Source of the DNA: Stomorhina lunata
Taxonomy: Eukaryota; Arthropoda; Insecta; Diptera; Rhiniidae
NCBI GenBank assembly: GCA_933228675.1
Contig: OW121741.1
Location: 119,581,564-119,645,563, forward strand
Direction of reading: 5' to 3'
DNA: 64,000 bases
The notes below the pieces were generated by a model. That model did no database searches. It was not told where the DNA came from and saw nothing but the letters and a program-made list of their open reading frames with translations. This document shows positions 12,541 through 22,139 of the stretch, in pieces. Position 1 is the stretch's first letter; every line of letters starts with the position of its first letter. A program made the position numbers and the translations under genes.

Positions 12541-12613
12541 TTAATTTTAACGGTACCAATCAGGTTAAAAATGTATAATAAAAGAACTACAGTTTTCCAT
12601 CCCTGCTAAAACC

Positions 12614-13470
12614 TTATAAAGAAAACTTTCTCTTTCTTAGTGGCCTCTGCCACCTGCACAAATACACACTCTCTCTATATCTCACATTGCCCAACACCCA
12701 CTCACGCATTTTGTAATTTTATTAAAAAAGTGAAAAAACTTGTTTATGTAAGCACCTTTTAAAAATTAAAAAACAAAAAATCTCTGTTCTGTTCCTTTAT
12801 TGCTCTTGATGTTGCCTTGATTTGGTCTTCTGACTCCTTTAAAGGAATTAAAGCAAATTGTTTTATGCATGTGCGTGAGTGTGTGTGTATGTATATGTAG
12901 GAGACCAAATGATTTGGTAAAAGTTTGGCGAGCAAAATGAAAGCAATAAAAACTTAATTTATTATCGTATAAGCTCATAAACATCTAAGATTTGTGGTTC
13001 TTAAAACTTCTTAAACAATAACCCGGGCAACAATTTCTACTACTCCCTTCCTTTTATTGTTCTGCATCTATTATTTGCAGTTCAAAACTACTTACACTTA
13101 TCTGCACCAACACCATTATGCTTGGCTGTGGTTCATTGTTGTTGTTGTTTTTTTTTTTTTTTGTTTTTGTCCAGCTTCTGGGTGTTATTGTTCTTTGGCT
13201 TGAATAGACACTGGGAAAATATTAATCATTGAATGCACTCTGAGAAAATATTAATCAAAACAAATTTAGCAAAGTGACCCTAACTTATAAAAGTGGGTAG
13301 AACTAGCCATTGTGACTAAAACCTGAATATAATTAGTCAAAGTGACCAGAACTAGTCTTAACTAGAGTTTTTAATAGTCAAATATATTTAATAGTAGTCA
13401 ATTATATTCCCTTCTTTTCTCTAAAAAAAAAACAACGGGGGAAAGAAAAACGCCTATTCCGAAGAAAAAA
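12614..13470. other. Non-coding stretch between elements, no gene seen
   Basis: Simple-sequence tracts only: a GT-rich run at about 12868-12898 and a TTG/T run at about 13137-13167. Repeated AAAATATTAATCA and AGTGAC(C/T) phrases occur at 13215-13345. No supported gene. Confidence 0.5.
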
Positions 13471-13619
13471 TTAATATGAATTAATTTTGTGTAGAAATTT
13501 GGCGATTTTTGAGATTATATCGAAAACAAATTTAACTTAACTTAATATATATGACAAATCAGTTGTTAAAAACGATACAAGTTTTCAATAATTCCGATAT
13601 ATCTATAAAAATTTACAAA

Positions 13620-13990
13620 ATTTGAGAACGAAATAATAAAAAGTAAAGAAATTGTGCTATATAAAATTTTTTCTACAGAAAAATTTTTGATATAATTTTG
13701 GAAAATTTTTCCATTCCAAATTGTTTATGTAGAAAAACTTTCAATTAAAATTTTTTTTGTATAGAAAAATTTTAGATTTTAAATTTTCTCTGTAGTGAAA
13801 TTGTCCATTTATTTTTTTTACCAAAAATTTCCTTATAAATTTTTTGTGAAGAAGAATTTTTCATATAAAATTTTTTCAATAAAAAAGTTTTGCATGTGGG
13901 CAAATCCAAATTTTGTAGTACTTAAATGTATCCCATTGCCGTTATACACTAGATATCTTTGCAGAGATTTCAGAGAATATTAGGACATCG
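13620..13990 (+). repeat. Degenerate hAT-like element interior/right end, copy C
   Basis: A few CTATAGAAA-type units (TTTTGTATAGAAAAATTTT) are followed by GGGCAAATCCAAATTTTG and, 17 bp on, TGTATCCCATTG. The pair CAAATTTTG...TGTATCCCATTG recurs at about 20184-20212 near the right end of the hAT-like element there, and GGGCAAATCC recurs reverse-complemented at about 15225. The boundaries are not defined. Confidence 0.5.
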
Positions 13991-14062
13991 ATTGTGCTAT
14001 CGAAAGGCATTTGTTAATTTACAAATTTCTTTTGGAGGAAAAAGATATTCGCTTTTATAGTG

Positions 14063-14876
14063 CTGTGACGGACGCTAAAAAAAAATGGAAGTGATTTTTT
14101 TTCAACACTTGTTTCTGCAATTTTCATCAAATCGGTTATAGTAATAACAAAATTGAAAATACATTAAAGATAGAGGAAAATCAGAGGATTACAAAAGAGC
14201 ATTTATAAAATGTTTTAAAGTTTTCAGTTTCACCAAAAATCCATGAATGTACTGCTGCGGACACTACGTGAAGGACTATACAGTTTTTACTTGAATGTTT
14301 TTGATTAGGAAAAAATTCATATTTCATATTTTTTTTAAGGATTCGTTAATCAGTGAAAATAATGGTTTTATTTGTTCCCGATTTTTATTTCCTTCCTTTT
14401 CACGTTCGCGGTTAAAATGCGTTTTTTGGGCACCATTAAGTATTTCACAAAACGGCTAAATACATATATTTATTTAAGGTTTTACACTTTTTACATCTTA
14501 TTTTTCGTCCCAAAAATAAAAAAATGAAATTTCAAAAGCATCAAATTTGCCCCACTGTATATTTTTTTAATATCTAAAATCTTAAATATTCTCTGTGGAT
14601 ATAGACAGTGTTACTGCTTTATGAATAAGACATATAAGTGTTCGTAAATTTTGTATTTAATAAATATCATTTTGTAAAATATATATACTGTGACGGACGC
14701 TACACCCTTTCCTATGCATATTATTCTGTAAAATGCTATATTAACATCTTTATATTTTTAGCCTAATGTAAGGCATACTGTAAGCTCTCTTTACGAACCA
14801 AGTTCAATTGAAGAAAAAAGAAAAATTGCACTAGTCAAATTAAAAAAACCTTTATTTCTGTGACGGACGCTACACA
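14063..14876 (+). repeat. Three spaced copies of TGTGACGGACGCTA
   Basis: CTGTGACGGACGCTA occurs at 14063, 14689 and 14859, and the last two continue CAC. A diverged version (CTGCGGACACTACGTG) is at 14262. The word is GC-rich in an AT-rich setting and the intervening sequences are different. This looks like a motif repeated within a larger dispersed element, whose ends I cannot fix. Confidence 0.6.
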
Positions 14877-15214
14877 ATGGCAGCCCTTTTTTAATTGAGG
14901 TTATTTATATCACTCCAATTACTTTTGATGGCGTTTTTTACATCTAATTGAATAAAATTAAGCAGACTTTGAGCCCCTACTGAAACTTGATACCTAAATG
15001 GATGTTTTTGTGATTTTTATGAACTTTTAAAAAACCTATTATTTTTAAAAATGTATAAAAATTCGAGTTGGGTGCAAATAAAGACCTGCCATTCACGATG
15101 AGAGCAATAAAAAACTGTATCTATTATATATTCTAAAGGATCACTATATTCTAAATTTTTTCATAAACACAAATACGTGATTTTGACAGTTTTCAAATTT
15201 TGTCCTTGGTTTAA

Positions 15215-15591
15215 TATTTTTCGGATTTGCCCATATAAACTTTTTTGTATAGAAAAATTTTCCATATACAATTTTTTGTATAGAAAAATTTCCAAAAATA
15301 AAATTTTTTGTATAGAAAAATTTCCAAAATATAATTTTATACACAAATATTCAATATAAAATTTTTTGTATAGAGAAATTTTCTGTAGAAATTTGTTCTA
15401 TAGAAAATTTTTCAATGAAAATTTGTGCTATAGAAAAGTTTTTAATGATCATTTTCTTAATATTTGGCTATATTTATGATATATTTTTGACAATTACGAT
15501 CTTTGACGATTTCTGATAATTGACTGTCGATAATGCTGATATTTTTGGAAAAATAATGATGATTTTTCAGGCAAATGTTGTGGCAGCCCTG
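15215..15591 (-). mobile_element. hAT-like element end, copy A (right end missing)
   Basis: Read on the minus strand, it starts at 15591 with CAGGGCTGCCACAACATTTG and runs through CTGAAAAATCATC, CAGCATTATCGACAG and CTATAGCACAAATTTTCATT into a few minisatellite units. The plus-strand element at 19584 starts CAGGGCTTCTAGAATTTTTT and shows the same succession (GTGAAAAATCGGC, CTGCATTATCGGTAG, CTATAGCACAAACTTTTATT). Colinear similarity over about 170 bp establishes a family. Neither a matching right terminus nor a second copy of the octamer GTCCAGAG was found, so this copy is probably truncated. Confidence 0.65.
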
Positions 15592-15993
15592 GTCCAGAGA
15601 CAGAGCGTACCTTTAAAAAATTTGATAGAAAGAAAATTCTCTCTGTGTATGATTTTAAGGATACCATTTATAGCTATTTAAATAGTTTCCAGAAATATAT
15701 ATTCTGGTCATAATTTTTTTGCTAATATATTTTTCTTTTTTTTGTTATTTAGGGTCTCTGGTTAACTGTTTACGTGTTTATGAGTTTTTTTCTTATTCTT
15801 TGCAGCTCTTAGTTCTAGACAAAATAGCAACAACTACTACAAACAAAAAAAAACGAATCCTTTAAGGGCAAAGGAAAAAGAAAGGATGAGAAAAATACAA
15901 TAATATTAATAAAAACAAGCAACAAACAGTTTGTTTTCACTTTGGAAATTACACGTACGTTTTACAATAAAAAAAGGCAAATATTTATAACAA
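15592..15993. other. Short non-coding stretch, no gene seen
   Basis: AT-rich sequence with no supported feature; it runs into the dispersed repeat that follows. Confidence 0.5.
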
Positions 15994-16627
15994 AAACAAG
16001 TAAGAAAGTGATATAGTCGGTCAAGCCCGACAATAGGATACCCTTCACCACTAAGGTCAAAGGTGTTCTTTTTCGTGTATAAAGAAAAATATTGCAAAAT
16101 TTCGCCATCATACAAACATTTTCTCAAAAAACTTATATATTTAAGCTGTTTCCGTCATTTGGACTTATATGAGAGGTAGGGTCAAATGTGGACCGATTAT
16201 CTCGAAATTGGCAAATTGATTACAGTTGTTACAAGAATTATGTATGCAGAAAATAAACATAAAATACTCATTATCTTTGGATTTACGAGCGTTTTAGTGA
16301 TTTTTGTCTCATTTAGTGCGTTTTGCTAAAAAAAATTTGTATGGGAGCTATGGTCAAATATGGCCCGATTTCAACGAAATTTGGTAAAGTGATAAACGTT
16401 TATATAAGCAGTATTTTTTTTAAATTTCATAAAAAAATATTGACATTTGTGGCCAATATATCAATTCCGGGACGTGGGACCTATGAGAGGTACCATAAAT
16501 AATGGACCGATTTCGACGAATTTCAATAGCCATGGTCTCATTATCAAAAAAATTATCTGTGCTAAATTGCGACCTTTAGTTTGTATACAAGGTTAAAGTT
16601 GCCAGTCAGGCTGGCTTCGACTGGATT

Positions 16628-17518
16628 GTCCAGCTTTTTTAGTGCTTGTCCAGTCTCAAGCTAAAATGAATTTGTCCAGCTGAAAGTTGAAGAATTTTAA
16701 TTTTTTGAATAAAAACTTTTGTAAAAGTGAATTTTTTTCTTTCTTACATAAGCGATTTATGCGTTGTTTAATTGATTGCTTGATCAAGTTAATTTTGTAA
16801 TAAAATTACCCTCTATCAAATTTTCTCATTATATTTACTTAAATTAAATGACCTATATCAAAAGTTTTTTAGAATTCCATGCGCTTCAATCGTGTGCGCA
16901 TATTCTCCAATTCGTAGGTCAAGCTTAGAAAGATTTTCTTTGACTTTTACGAGTTCATTCGGGAACGTTTTAGAATACTTTTGTTGTTGGAGTATTTTCA
17001 TACATTCGCACAACATGTCCCAGCCCATGCAGCCGGTGCTGTTTGATGCGTTTTACTATGTCGATGTCAATGTAGATATAACGCATGCAGCTCATGGTTC
17101 ATTCAATGTCGATATTCATTGTTGATGCAAACTGGTCCAAAGATTTTTTGTAGAATCTTCCTCTCAAAAACTCCAAGAATAGCTTCCCCTGCCTGTGAAA
17201 GTGCCCATAACTCAACACTATATAACAACACGGGTGGTATAAGCATTTTGTAGAGCTTAGTTTCTTACAGACCTCGTAGCTATAGTTCTCAACGATCACA
17301 TGTTGTCCAATTCTTGAGGATTGCCTGCTTGTAAAAACCAGCAGTTCTGTTTTGATTCAATGACCCATTTTAGTATATTCCTTCTCGATACTTGAAAAGA
17401 GGGCAGTCAAATCGCGCAATTTGCCTCCCATCATATCAATGTCATCGACAAACAGTTTTTTATTATTAATGTCCAGCTAATTCTTGGTTTGTCAAGCTTT
17501 TTTTCCTTATGTCCAGCT
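16628..17518 (+). repeat. GTCCAGCT direct repeats flanking the RT fragment
   Basis: GTCCAGCT or near versions occur at 16628, 16647 (GTCCAGTC), 16673, 17471, 17490 (GTCAAGCT) and 17511, usually followed by a T-run. They sit on both sides of the reverse transcriptase remnant. They may be the terminal or subterminal repeats of the insertion at about 16590-17547, whose ends TAAAGTTGCC.. and ..GCAACCCTA are weakly inverted. Confidence 0.55.
16876..17462 (-). pseudogene. Decayed RTE-like non-LTR reverse transcriptase fragment
   Basis: On the minus strand the translation shows FVDDIDMMGG, a form of the (Y/F)xDDID.. catalytic block of RTE-type reverse transcriptases, at about 17455-17426. It is followed by ALFSSIEKEYTKMGH, KQLSS-like KKLSSTKCLYHP and LEFLRGRFYKKSLDQF (compare the family phrase VFERKVLRKIFGP). 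Near the end come RLHGLGHVVRMYENTP and an NWRICAHD-like tail. The order matches the region from the active site to the C-terminal RLRWLGHVxRM segment of RTE-clade proteins. The reading frame is broken by several stops and frameshifts, and the first part of the protein and the endonuclease are absent. It lies inside an insertion within a dispersed repeat and is a dead relic. Confidence 0.75.
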
Positions 17519-17612
17519 TTTTCAGGTTTTGTGTCTTGCAACCCTAATGGAGGTCAAGCCAGCCAGACGGACGGACGGACATAGCTAAATCGACTCAGAA
17601 AGTGATTCTAAG

Positions 17613-18451
17613 CAGGGACCGTAACTGTTATAACTTTTGTCGTAAAAGTCAGAAAATAAAAGTTATTTTTTGACTTTTATTTTTTCGAGCAGAAATAAAA
17701 GTTATTTTTTGACTTTTATTTTTTCGATAAAAAATAACAGTTATTTTTGACTTTTATTTTTTCAAGCAAAAATTAAAGTTGTTTTTTAACTTTTATTTTT
17801 TCGAGCAAAAATAATAGTTATTTTTGACTTTTATTATTTCGAGCATGAATAAAAGTTATTTTTTGACTTTATTTTTTTCGAGCAGAAATAAAATTTATTT
17901 TTGGATTTTTATTTTTTCGAGCAGAAATATAAGTTACTTTTGTTTAAATTCAAACAAAGATAATTTTTTAGTGAAAATAATTTGCATATGCTCAAAAATT
18001 AATGGAGTTGAGTTTCGCAATCATAATTAGGGTTGAAAACACAAAAATAACTTTTATTTCTGCTCGAAAAAATAAAAGTCAAAAAATAACTTTTATTTCT
18101 GCTCGGAAAAATAAAAGTCAACAAATAACTTTTATTTTTGCTCGAAAAAATAAAAGTCAAAAAATAACTTATTCATGATCGAAATAATAAAAGTGAAAAT
18201 TAACTGTTATTTTTGCTTGAAAAAATAAAAGTTAAAAAATAACTTTTATTTTTGCTCAAAAAAATAAAAATCAAAAAATAATTGTTATTTTTTTATAAAA
18301 AATAAAAATCTGATTTTTAAAAATCATCGCATTTTATGAAAATTTTGTCCAAGACTATCAAAATGGTATACTTGGTTTTATTCTCCGACATTTCCTTGCG
18401 GTTGCTTTTTTTAATCAAAAATTCAAAAATAACAGTTATTTTCGGTCCCTG
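17613..18451. mobile_element. Fold-back hAT-like non-autonomous element with perfect 8 bp target duplication
   Basis: The ends are CAGGGACCG (17613) and its complement CGGTCCCTG (ending 18451). The flanks are ATTCTAAG at 17605-17612 and an identical ATTCTAAG at 18452-18459. Inside, a left arm of about 40 bp units (AAAATAAAAGTTATTTTTTG, CTTTTATTTTTTCGAGC) at about 17650-17945 faces a right arm of the reverse-complement units at about 18035-18300. About 90 bp of unique spacer separates them. The RNA or single strand could fold into a long hairpin. There is no transposase. hAT termini and 8 bp duplication identify the class; it landed in the older dispersed repeat. Confidence 0.88.
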
Positions 18452-18573
18452 ATTCTAAGCCTATTGGTATACTAAAAGGTGGGTCTAAAACAAATATTTC
18501 TATGGGTTACATACATCAGCACAAACTTATAATACCCTTTCCACCTATGGTGGTGAAGGGTATTATAAAAAAC

Positions 18574-19575
18574 TCTTCGCATTCACACACACAATAAAAT
18601 AATATTTAATGTTTTAAATGGCTTGTTGTTGGTGTTGGATACTTAAATAAATAAATAAATTTCCCCCAAAACAAAAGGGTCAAGTTTAGTATTTAAGTGA
18701 AAAAATGGAGATAGAGTGTGAACTAAAAATAAAAATAAATACTAATAATAATGGTTTATAAAATAATAAAATAAACAATTTAACTACTATTGTTTTATAA
18801 GCAGTTTTTTAACGCCAAATGCTTGTAGTAATAAAAAGAATTATTGTTTACACCTCCATAAATCCAATTTCATTTTCAGACTATTTTTTGTTTTTTTTTA
18901 TTTATATCTATATATTTTATTTTATTTCATTACCTTGGCTAAGAAATATGAGATTTATTGTTGTTGCAAGTTCTCGTGTTGGTCGTTATTATTCTTTAAT
19001 TTATTACGTGCATTTATACAGAATAATCGATTTATTTAGAGGAAATAGTGTGTAGCTGAGAGTGAGTTTAAAGGATTAATTATGCGGAGTTGTTGCCAAT
19101 AAATCTTGAAATAATAGACATGAGAAAAAAAGAAAGCTAATAGCCTAGAATGCGTTGTCGTTTTAGTAGTAAATACTAGGGTTATCTAAATGTTGAAATA
19201 TTGGAAGAAAAAATTAAATTAAATAAAAGTGTTTTTTTTTAAAGCTTTCATGTCATTATAGAAATCCAGGGCAATCACAAACTAAATCTTAAACAATATA
19301 TAGAATATAAGAGGCGTGGAATGGTAGCTTTCATCAAAATAAAGAATCAGTGAATCAATTTTGGAGTAATTGCAATTTTCTCCCGAAAATTCGTGTTGTT
19401 TAAGGCATGTCTAAGGATATGCAGCAAAAAAATACTTTAGAATAAATAATACAAACATTTACTTAAGAATTCTATGGCCTTAAAATTGTTTTTCAACAAC
19501 ATTGAATTCTCATGATGAGTACATCGAGATTATCTTATTCTAGATGTTTAGACCGCACATAAAAAGAAACTAAGT
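18574..19575. other. Non-coding stretch, no gene seen
   Basis: AT-rich, with an AAAT run at about 18645-18660. The short open frame at 18819-19055 has no recognisable features. No RNA gene found. Confidence 0.5.
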
Positions 19576-19583
19576 ATTACGAT

Positions 19584-20250
19584 CAGGGCTTCTAGAATTT
19601 TTTCGTGAAAAATCGGCATATCTTTCCAAAGAAATCTGCATTATCGGTAGTAAATTTTCAAAAATCAGCAAAAAATCGGAATTCTCAAAATATATCACAA
19701 ATATAGCGGAATATTAAAAAATGTTCATAGACAATTTTTCTATAGCACAAACTTTTATTGAAAATGTTTCTATAGATCAAATTTCATATTAAAAATTTTT
19801 CGAAAAAAAGAATTGAAAATTTCTCTATACAAAAAATTTTTTGTTAAAAAAATTTTCTATAGCAAATTTTTTGATAAAAGAATTTTCTATAGAAAAATTT
19901 TTGACAAAAAAATTTTCTATAGAAAAATTTTTAATAAAAAAATTTTCTATAGAAACATTTTTGATAAAAAAAGAAATCTATAAAAAAATTTTTGATAAAA
20001 AAAAAAATTCTATTGAAAAATTTTTAATAAAAACATTTTCTATAGAAAAAGTTTTGATTAAAATATTAAAAAAATATGGAGTAAAAACTTTTTCTTTTTA
20101 AAACGTTAGAACTATTGAAAAAATATATACCTGTAAAAAAAAATTATATAGCACAATTTTTTATTAAAATTTTTTGTACCCAAATTTTGACTCTGGAAGT
20201 TCCAATGTATCCCATTGAACTATTTTCAGTCAGCAAATCTGGCAGGCCTG
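19584..20250 (+). mobile_element. hAT-like non-autonomous element, copy B
   Basis: The left end CAGGGCTTCTAGAATT and the reverse-complemented right end CAGGCCTGCCAGATTT match at 12 of 16 positions. The left interior is colinear with the minus-strand copy ending at 15591. The core is a CTATAGAAA/TTTTTGATAAAA minisatellite (about 19730-20080). The right part has CAAATTTTG...TGTATCCCATTG, as at 13.9 kb. The flanking octamers ATTACGAT and ATTAGATC agree only partly, so the target duplication is decayed or the right boundary is slightly off. Confidence 0.6.
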
Positions 20251-20308
20251 ATTAGATCTGTCGTGAATGTTGGCAAAAGCATGAGACATCGTGTCTTGTG
20301 AGCATTAA

Positions 20309-20990
20309 ACTCACGGGTCGGCGCATAGAGAAGAGAACAAAAAAGTAGTAGGTAGAGCTGCCGTTTTTTATACTTTTGACTAAAATAGGTATTTTTTCAA
20401 TGTGTAGTTCTAACGTTTTAAAAAGAAAAAGTTTTCAACTCCATTTCTTTTAGTATTTTTTAAATTTTTCTATAGAAAATTTTCTTACAAATTTTTTTTT
20501 ATAGAAATTTTTTTTATCAAAAATTTTTCTATAGAAATTTTTTTTTTATCTAAAATTTTTTTATAGAAAATTTTTTTATCAAAAATTTTTCTATAGAAAG
20601 TTTTTTTTATCAAAAATTTTTCTATGGACAATTTTTTAACAAAAATGTTTCTATATAATTTTTTTTTATCAAAAATTTTTCTATAGAAAATTTTTTTATA
20701 TCGAAAATTTTTCATCAAAAATGTCTCTATCAAAGATTTTTGATATAAAAATATTTTTATTGAAAATTTTTACAGAAAAATACTTTTATAGAAAAATTTT
20801 CTATAAAATACAATTTTTATCGAACAATTTTCCAAATTAAAATATTTTGAGTAAAAATTTGTCTATAAAAAAAATGTTTGGATCGAAAATATCTAAAAAA
20901 TATAAAAATCTAAACTTGTATAATATTAGAATTTGTTTCTGTTTTTAAAATATTCCCAATATTTACAAAAATATTCCCTATGTTTACACA
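20309..20990 (+). mobile_element. Dispersed repeat element with CTATAGAAA minisatellite, copy 2
   Basis: The left flank CACGGGTCGGCGCATAGAGA and ACTTTTGACTAAAATAGG, and the right flank GGATCGAAAATATCTAAAAA with TATTCCCAATATTTACAAAA, match the copy at 915-2665. The array here is short (about 20470-20760). Its proximal part (TAGTTCTAACGTTTTAAAAA, 20406) is the reverse complement of 20125 and upstream, so copies B and 2 face each other as an imperfect inverted repeat with arms at about 19730-20131 and 20388-20750 and a spacer of about 256 bp. Confidence 0.7.
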
Positions 20991-22135
20991 AATAACAAAG
21001 TCGTGGTAACAATGTTCGAGATTATATTTCTTTGTTCTCTCGAACCATGTATTTTGTTGCTATAAATTGGGCCTGATCACTCTTGATTTAAATGATTTGG
21101 ATCACAATTCCTAATTCTTACTTAGACAAGATTATTGGCAAAGATAAAGTCAGCAACAGCTTAAATCTAATACTTAGAGAACATTCAGCCGCAAATGTCT
21201 TTTTTATTTAGTTTAAAGGTTATTTCATTTCAAGTATCATAAATTTATAATATCTTCCCCATTTGAAGTCTGATACACAAAAAATAACTATTTGGGGGAT
21301 TTAAAAGAGCCATTGTCCATGTTTTTAACATTTTTAACACAAATTAATTTCCCAAATTTTCTAATAAAGCCATAAATTTAAGACATTAAATTTTCTTGTA
21401 ATATAACTTAAATACTGGCTAACATTTAGTAAAAAAATAATAATTTACAACTTTTACAAAAAAGGTAACAAGCAATTTATGACTTTATTTCGTTTTTTAA
21501 ACCTCTCATTATATGTCTTCTTCTCTAGATGTAAAAATGTACTTAGGAAGCGAATGGTCAAGAGTATTAACCATAAACGGAACTGGACTATCAAATACAT
21601 AAGAAATAAATATGAATTATAACCAGATATTTACTACCTGACTTGAAAATACAAACAAAAATTCTATTAAAGTTTATGTTTCCTTTAAATGATTTTAACA
21701 TATGACTGACGAGGTAAATGTGAATGTGTAAGAGCATGAGCGGATGTTAAAGAGAGTGTGTTTGGCTAGTCGGCTTTAACATCAACATATGGTTATGTGA
21801 TAATGGCTTATTGAGGCACGTAAAAATACAACAAATTAAATTTATTAAAATTTATTATTCGTATAAAACGAAAAAATACAAAAATTTATAGCTGAAGTGT
21901 TGTAAAAGTGGATGTTATATATTGGCTTTTACTTATACATTTAATGATACATTTTTACAAGAATAATATGGTAGAGGCTAAATGCACCTGTAATATAAAG
22001 GTATAATATTTCAGCTGTATTTTGATAAAAATTTATGGAATATTGAATTTTGAAAAAGGTTTCGTATTTTTAATATATGTTATTTTATATACAAACATAT
22101 GTAGACAACACAAAATTATACTATAAAATGTTTTA
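20991..22135. other. Non-coding stretch, no gene seen
   Basis: AT-rich unique-looking sequence with no open frame, RNA gene or repeat that I can support. Confidence 0.5.
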
Positions 22136-22139
22136 ACAT

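Larger units (their letters stand above)
8374..12605. mobile_element. hAT-like non-autonomous transposon with internal minisatellite
   Basis: The left end reads CAGGGATGGGAAATGG and the right end, reverse-complemented, reads CAGGGATGGAAAACTG; imperfect similarity extends to about 24 bp. The flanking octamers are CTAAGACC (8366-8373) and CTAAAACC (12606-12613), a 7/8 match. CAGGG-type termini with an 8 bp target duplication are the signature of hAT transposons. No transposase frame is present, so movement would need a related autonomous element. The interior holds a copy of a dispersed repeat (about 8440-9070) and then about 3.5 kb of minisatellite. The single mismatch in the target duplication and imperfect termini suggest an old insertion. 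A chance pairing is the main alternative, but termini and octamer agree independently. Confidence 0.72.
15994..18573 (+). mobile_element. Dispersed fly repeat with subterminal inverted repeats, split by nested insertions
   Basis: It opens AAGAAAGTGATATAGTCGG with ATACCCTTCACCAC at 16038-16051 and closes with GTGGTGAAGGGTAT at 18550-18563, an exact 14 bp inverted pair. Between them lie the phrases TATGGGAGCTATGGTCAAAT, GACGGACGGACATAGCTAAA and ATTGGTATACTAAAAGG. Such phrases are typical of old, abundant intronic repeats in flies. The repeat is interrupted twice: by an RT-containing insertion at about 16590-17547 and by a fold-back hAT-like element at 17613-18451. The flanking words (..GTGATTCTAAG / CCTATTGG..) rejoin cleanly once the second insertion is removed. 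No coding capacity of its own is visible. Confidence 0.7.

Noticed and set aside
12766..12984. A 72-codon minus-strand frame with HTHTLTHMH
   Set aside because: The histidine/threonine run is the translation of a GT/CA microsatellite.
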